64,000 nucleotides of DNA from Lentimonas sp. CC4 (GTDB taxonomy: Bacteria; Verrucomicrobiota; Verrucomicrobiia; Opitutales; Coraliomargaritaceae): the NCBI RefSeq assembly GCF_902728235.1, contig NZ_CACVBO010000002.1, positions 62,001-126,000 of the forward strand, written 5' to 3'. The position numbers were made by a program, and so were the translations under genes. This document shows, one piece after another, positions 63,491 through 64,000 of the stretch. The notes under the pieces were generated by a model that saw nothing but the letters and a program-made list of their open reading frames with translations, had not been told where the DNA came from and did no database searches. The first letter of the stretch is position 1. Each line of letters starts with the position of its first letter.

Positions 63491-64000
63491 ATGGAAGACG
63501 ATCCCGAACTCTCAGAAGAAGAAAAAATTATCCAAGCAGAATTCCTGGATCTTGATATTTCTGATGAAAACTCGCCAGGTATCATCTCGCTCGGTAAGGA
63601 CGAACGTAATTTAGCCGAATTCCCAATTGCGCTCCTTAGCCAGAGGGCGCCCAAGGATTGCACGGAGCTCGTCTTTAAAGATCGCTGGACTGATAGTGAT
63701 GGACGCCCCTTTGAACGAGAGCTACGCATCTCAGCAGACCCCGATCGTGGGCTGCCTACTGCATTTGACGACGATGTCATCCTAGGACTCCTGCAATTGA
63801 CCGCCAAAGCGAGTTTCAAAAGTCGTAAGATCCAATTCTCCATCTACGAGTTGAATCAAGCGATGGGCAACAAAACCTCCTCCGGCACACGATTTGCCCG
63901 AATCAAAGAGAGCCTGATGAAATGGACGCGCGTGAACCTTTCCTACGAGAAAGGTTGGTATATTCATCATTCAGACAGCTACAAAAGTGAGCACTTCCAT
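63491..64000 (+). CDS. Plasmid replication initiator (RepA-like), C-terminus beyond the window
   Basis: The first 170 codons of an open frame that runs off the right edge. An acidic N-terminus (MEDDPELSEEEK) leads to NLAEFPIALLSQRAPKDCTE, LVFKDRWTDSDGRPFERELR, GLPTAFDDDVILGLLQLTAK and the winged-helix-like RKIQFSIYELNQAMGN and SGTRFARIKESLMKWTRV. This is the pattern of replication initiator protein A found on plasmids of several phyla: 'LxEFPxxLL' near the start, then 'G.P...D.DVLLALL' and a helix-turn-helix. It would bind the iterons at 63016-63374 and recruit the host replication machinery. The ATG at 63491 is the only start: the frame is closed by TAA at 63452 and no other ATG intervenes. 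Confidence 0.85.
   Translation, partial: MEDDPELSEEEKIIQAEFLDLDISDENSPGIISLGKDERNLAEFPIALLSQRAPKDCTELVFKDRWTDSDGRPFERELRISADPDRGLPTAFDDDVILGLLQLTAKASFKSRKIQFSIYELNQAMGNKTSSGTRFARIKESLMKWTRVNLSYEKGWYIHHSDSYKSEHFH

Noticed and set aside
63442-63843. Minus-strand open frame of 133 codons near the right edge
   Set aside because: It is the shadow of the RepA-like gene on the plus strand, which has the recognisable motifs.

Overview
The window looks like DNA from a marine Verrucomicrobiota of the Opitutae/Puniceicoccales type (Coraliomargarita or Lentimonas-like). The signs are small secreted proteins ending in VPEP + membrane helix + RRR (PEP-CTERM), large secreted enzymes with a 'LLEYTLxGxP'-type tail, many formylglycine sulfatases, and intergenic DNA full of dispersed hairpin repeats. 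The right edge carries an iteron array followed by the start of a plasmid-type replication initiator, so the window is probably part of a plasmid, megaplasmid or chromid. A roughly 0.9-Mb fucoidan-degradation megaplasmid is known from Lentimonas; linking this window to it is inference.

Layout. Nearly every gene to 61.3 kb is on the minus strand. 1-6.1 kb: three S1 sulfatases, a GH43/117-like propeller and a small propeller protein. 6.4-9.0 kb: a NarL-type response regulator and a histidine kinase with an extracytoplasmic discoidin-like sensor. 9.3-18.5 kb: six PEP-CTERM proteins separated by near-identical terminators, promoters and dispersed repeats, plus a dead RAYT transposase. 19-29 kb: three large secreted proteins, one of them an alpha/beta-hydrolase. 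29-41.1 kb: an operon of three giant GH29-like multidomain proteins. 41.7-42.5 kb: a seventh PEP-CTERM protein. 42.8-55.4 kb: an eight-gene operon (sulfatase, GH29, GH141-like, sulfatase, SGNH+esterase fusion, GH29, sulfatase, GH29 relic). 56.2-61.3 kb: a pseudopilin-like cassette. 62.0-64.0 kb: an HTH regulator, iterons and the initiator gene.

How it works together. Sulfatases, fucosidase-like enzymes and esterases would strip sulfate, fucose and acetyl groups from a sulfated fucan such as fucoidan. The PEP-CTERM proteins and the giant enzymes share the same non-catalytic beta-rich modules, so the surface proteins look like anchored copies of the enzymes' accessory modules.

The most striking signal is regulatory. 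Thirteen transcription units (sulfatase operons, PEP-CTERM genes, giant enzymes, the pseudopilin cassette) share one minus-strand promoter plan: two 18-bp near-palindromic sites starting 23 bp apart, then 22 bp (21 in one case) to a -10 box. This points to one activator, not identified here, controlling the whole set.
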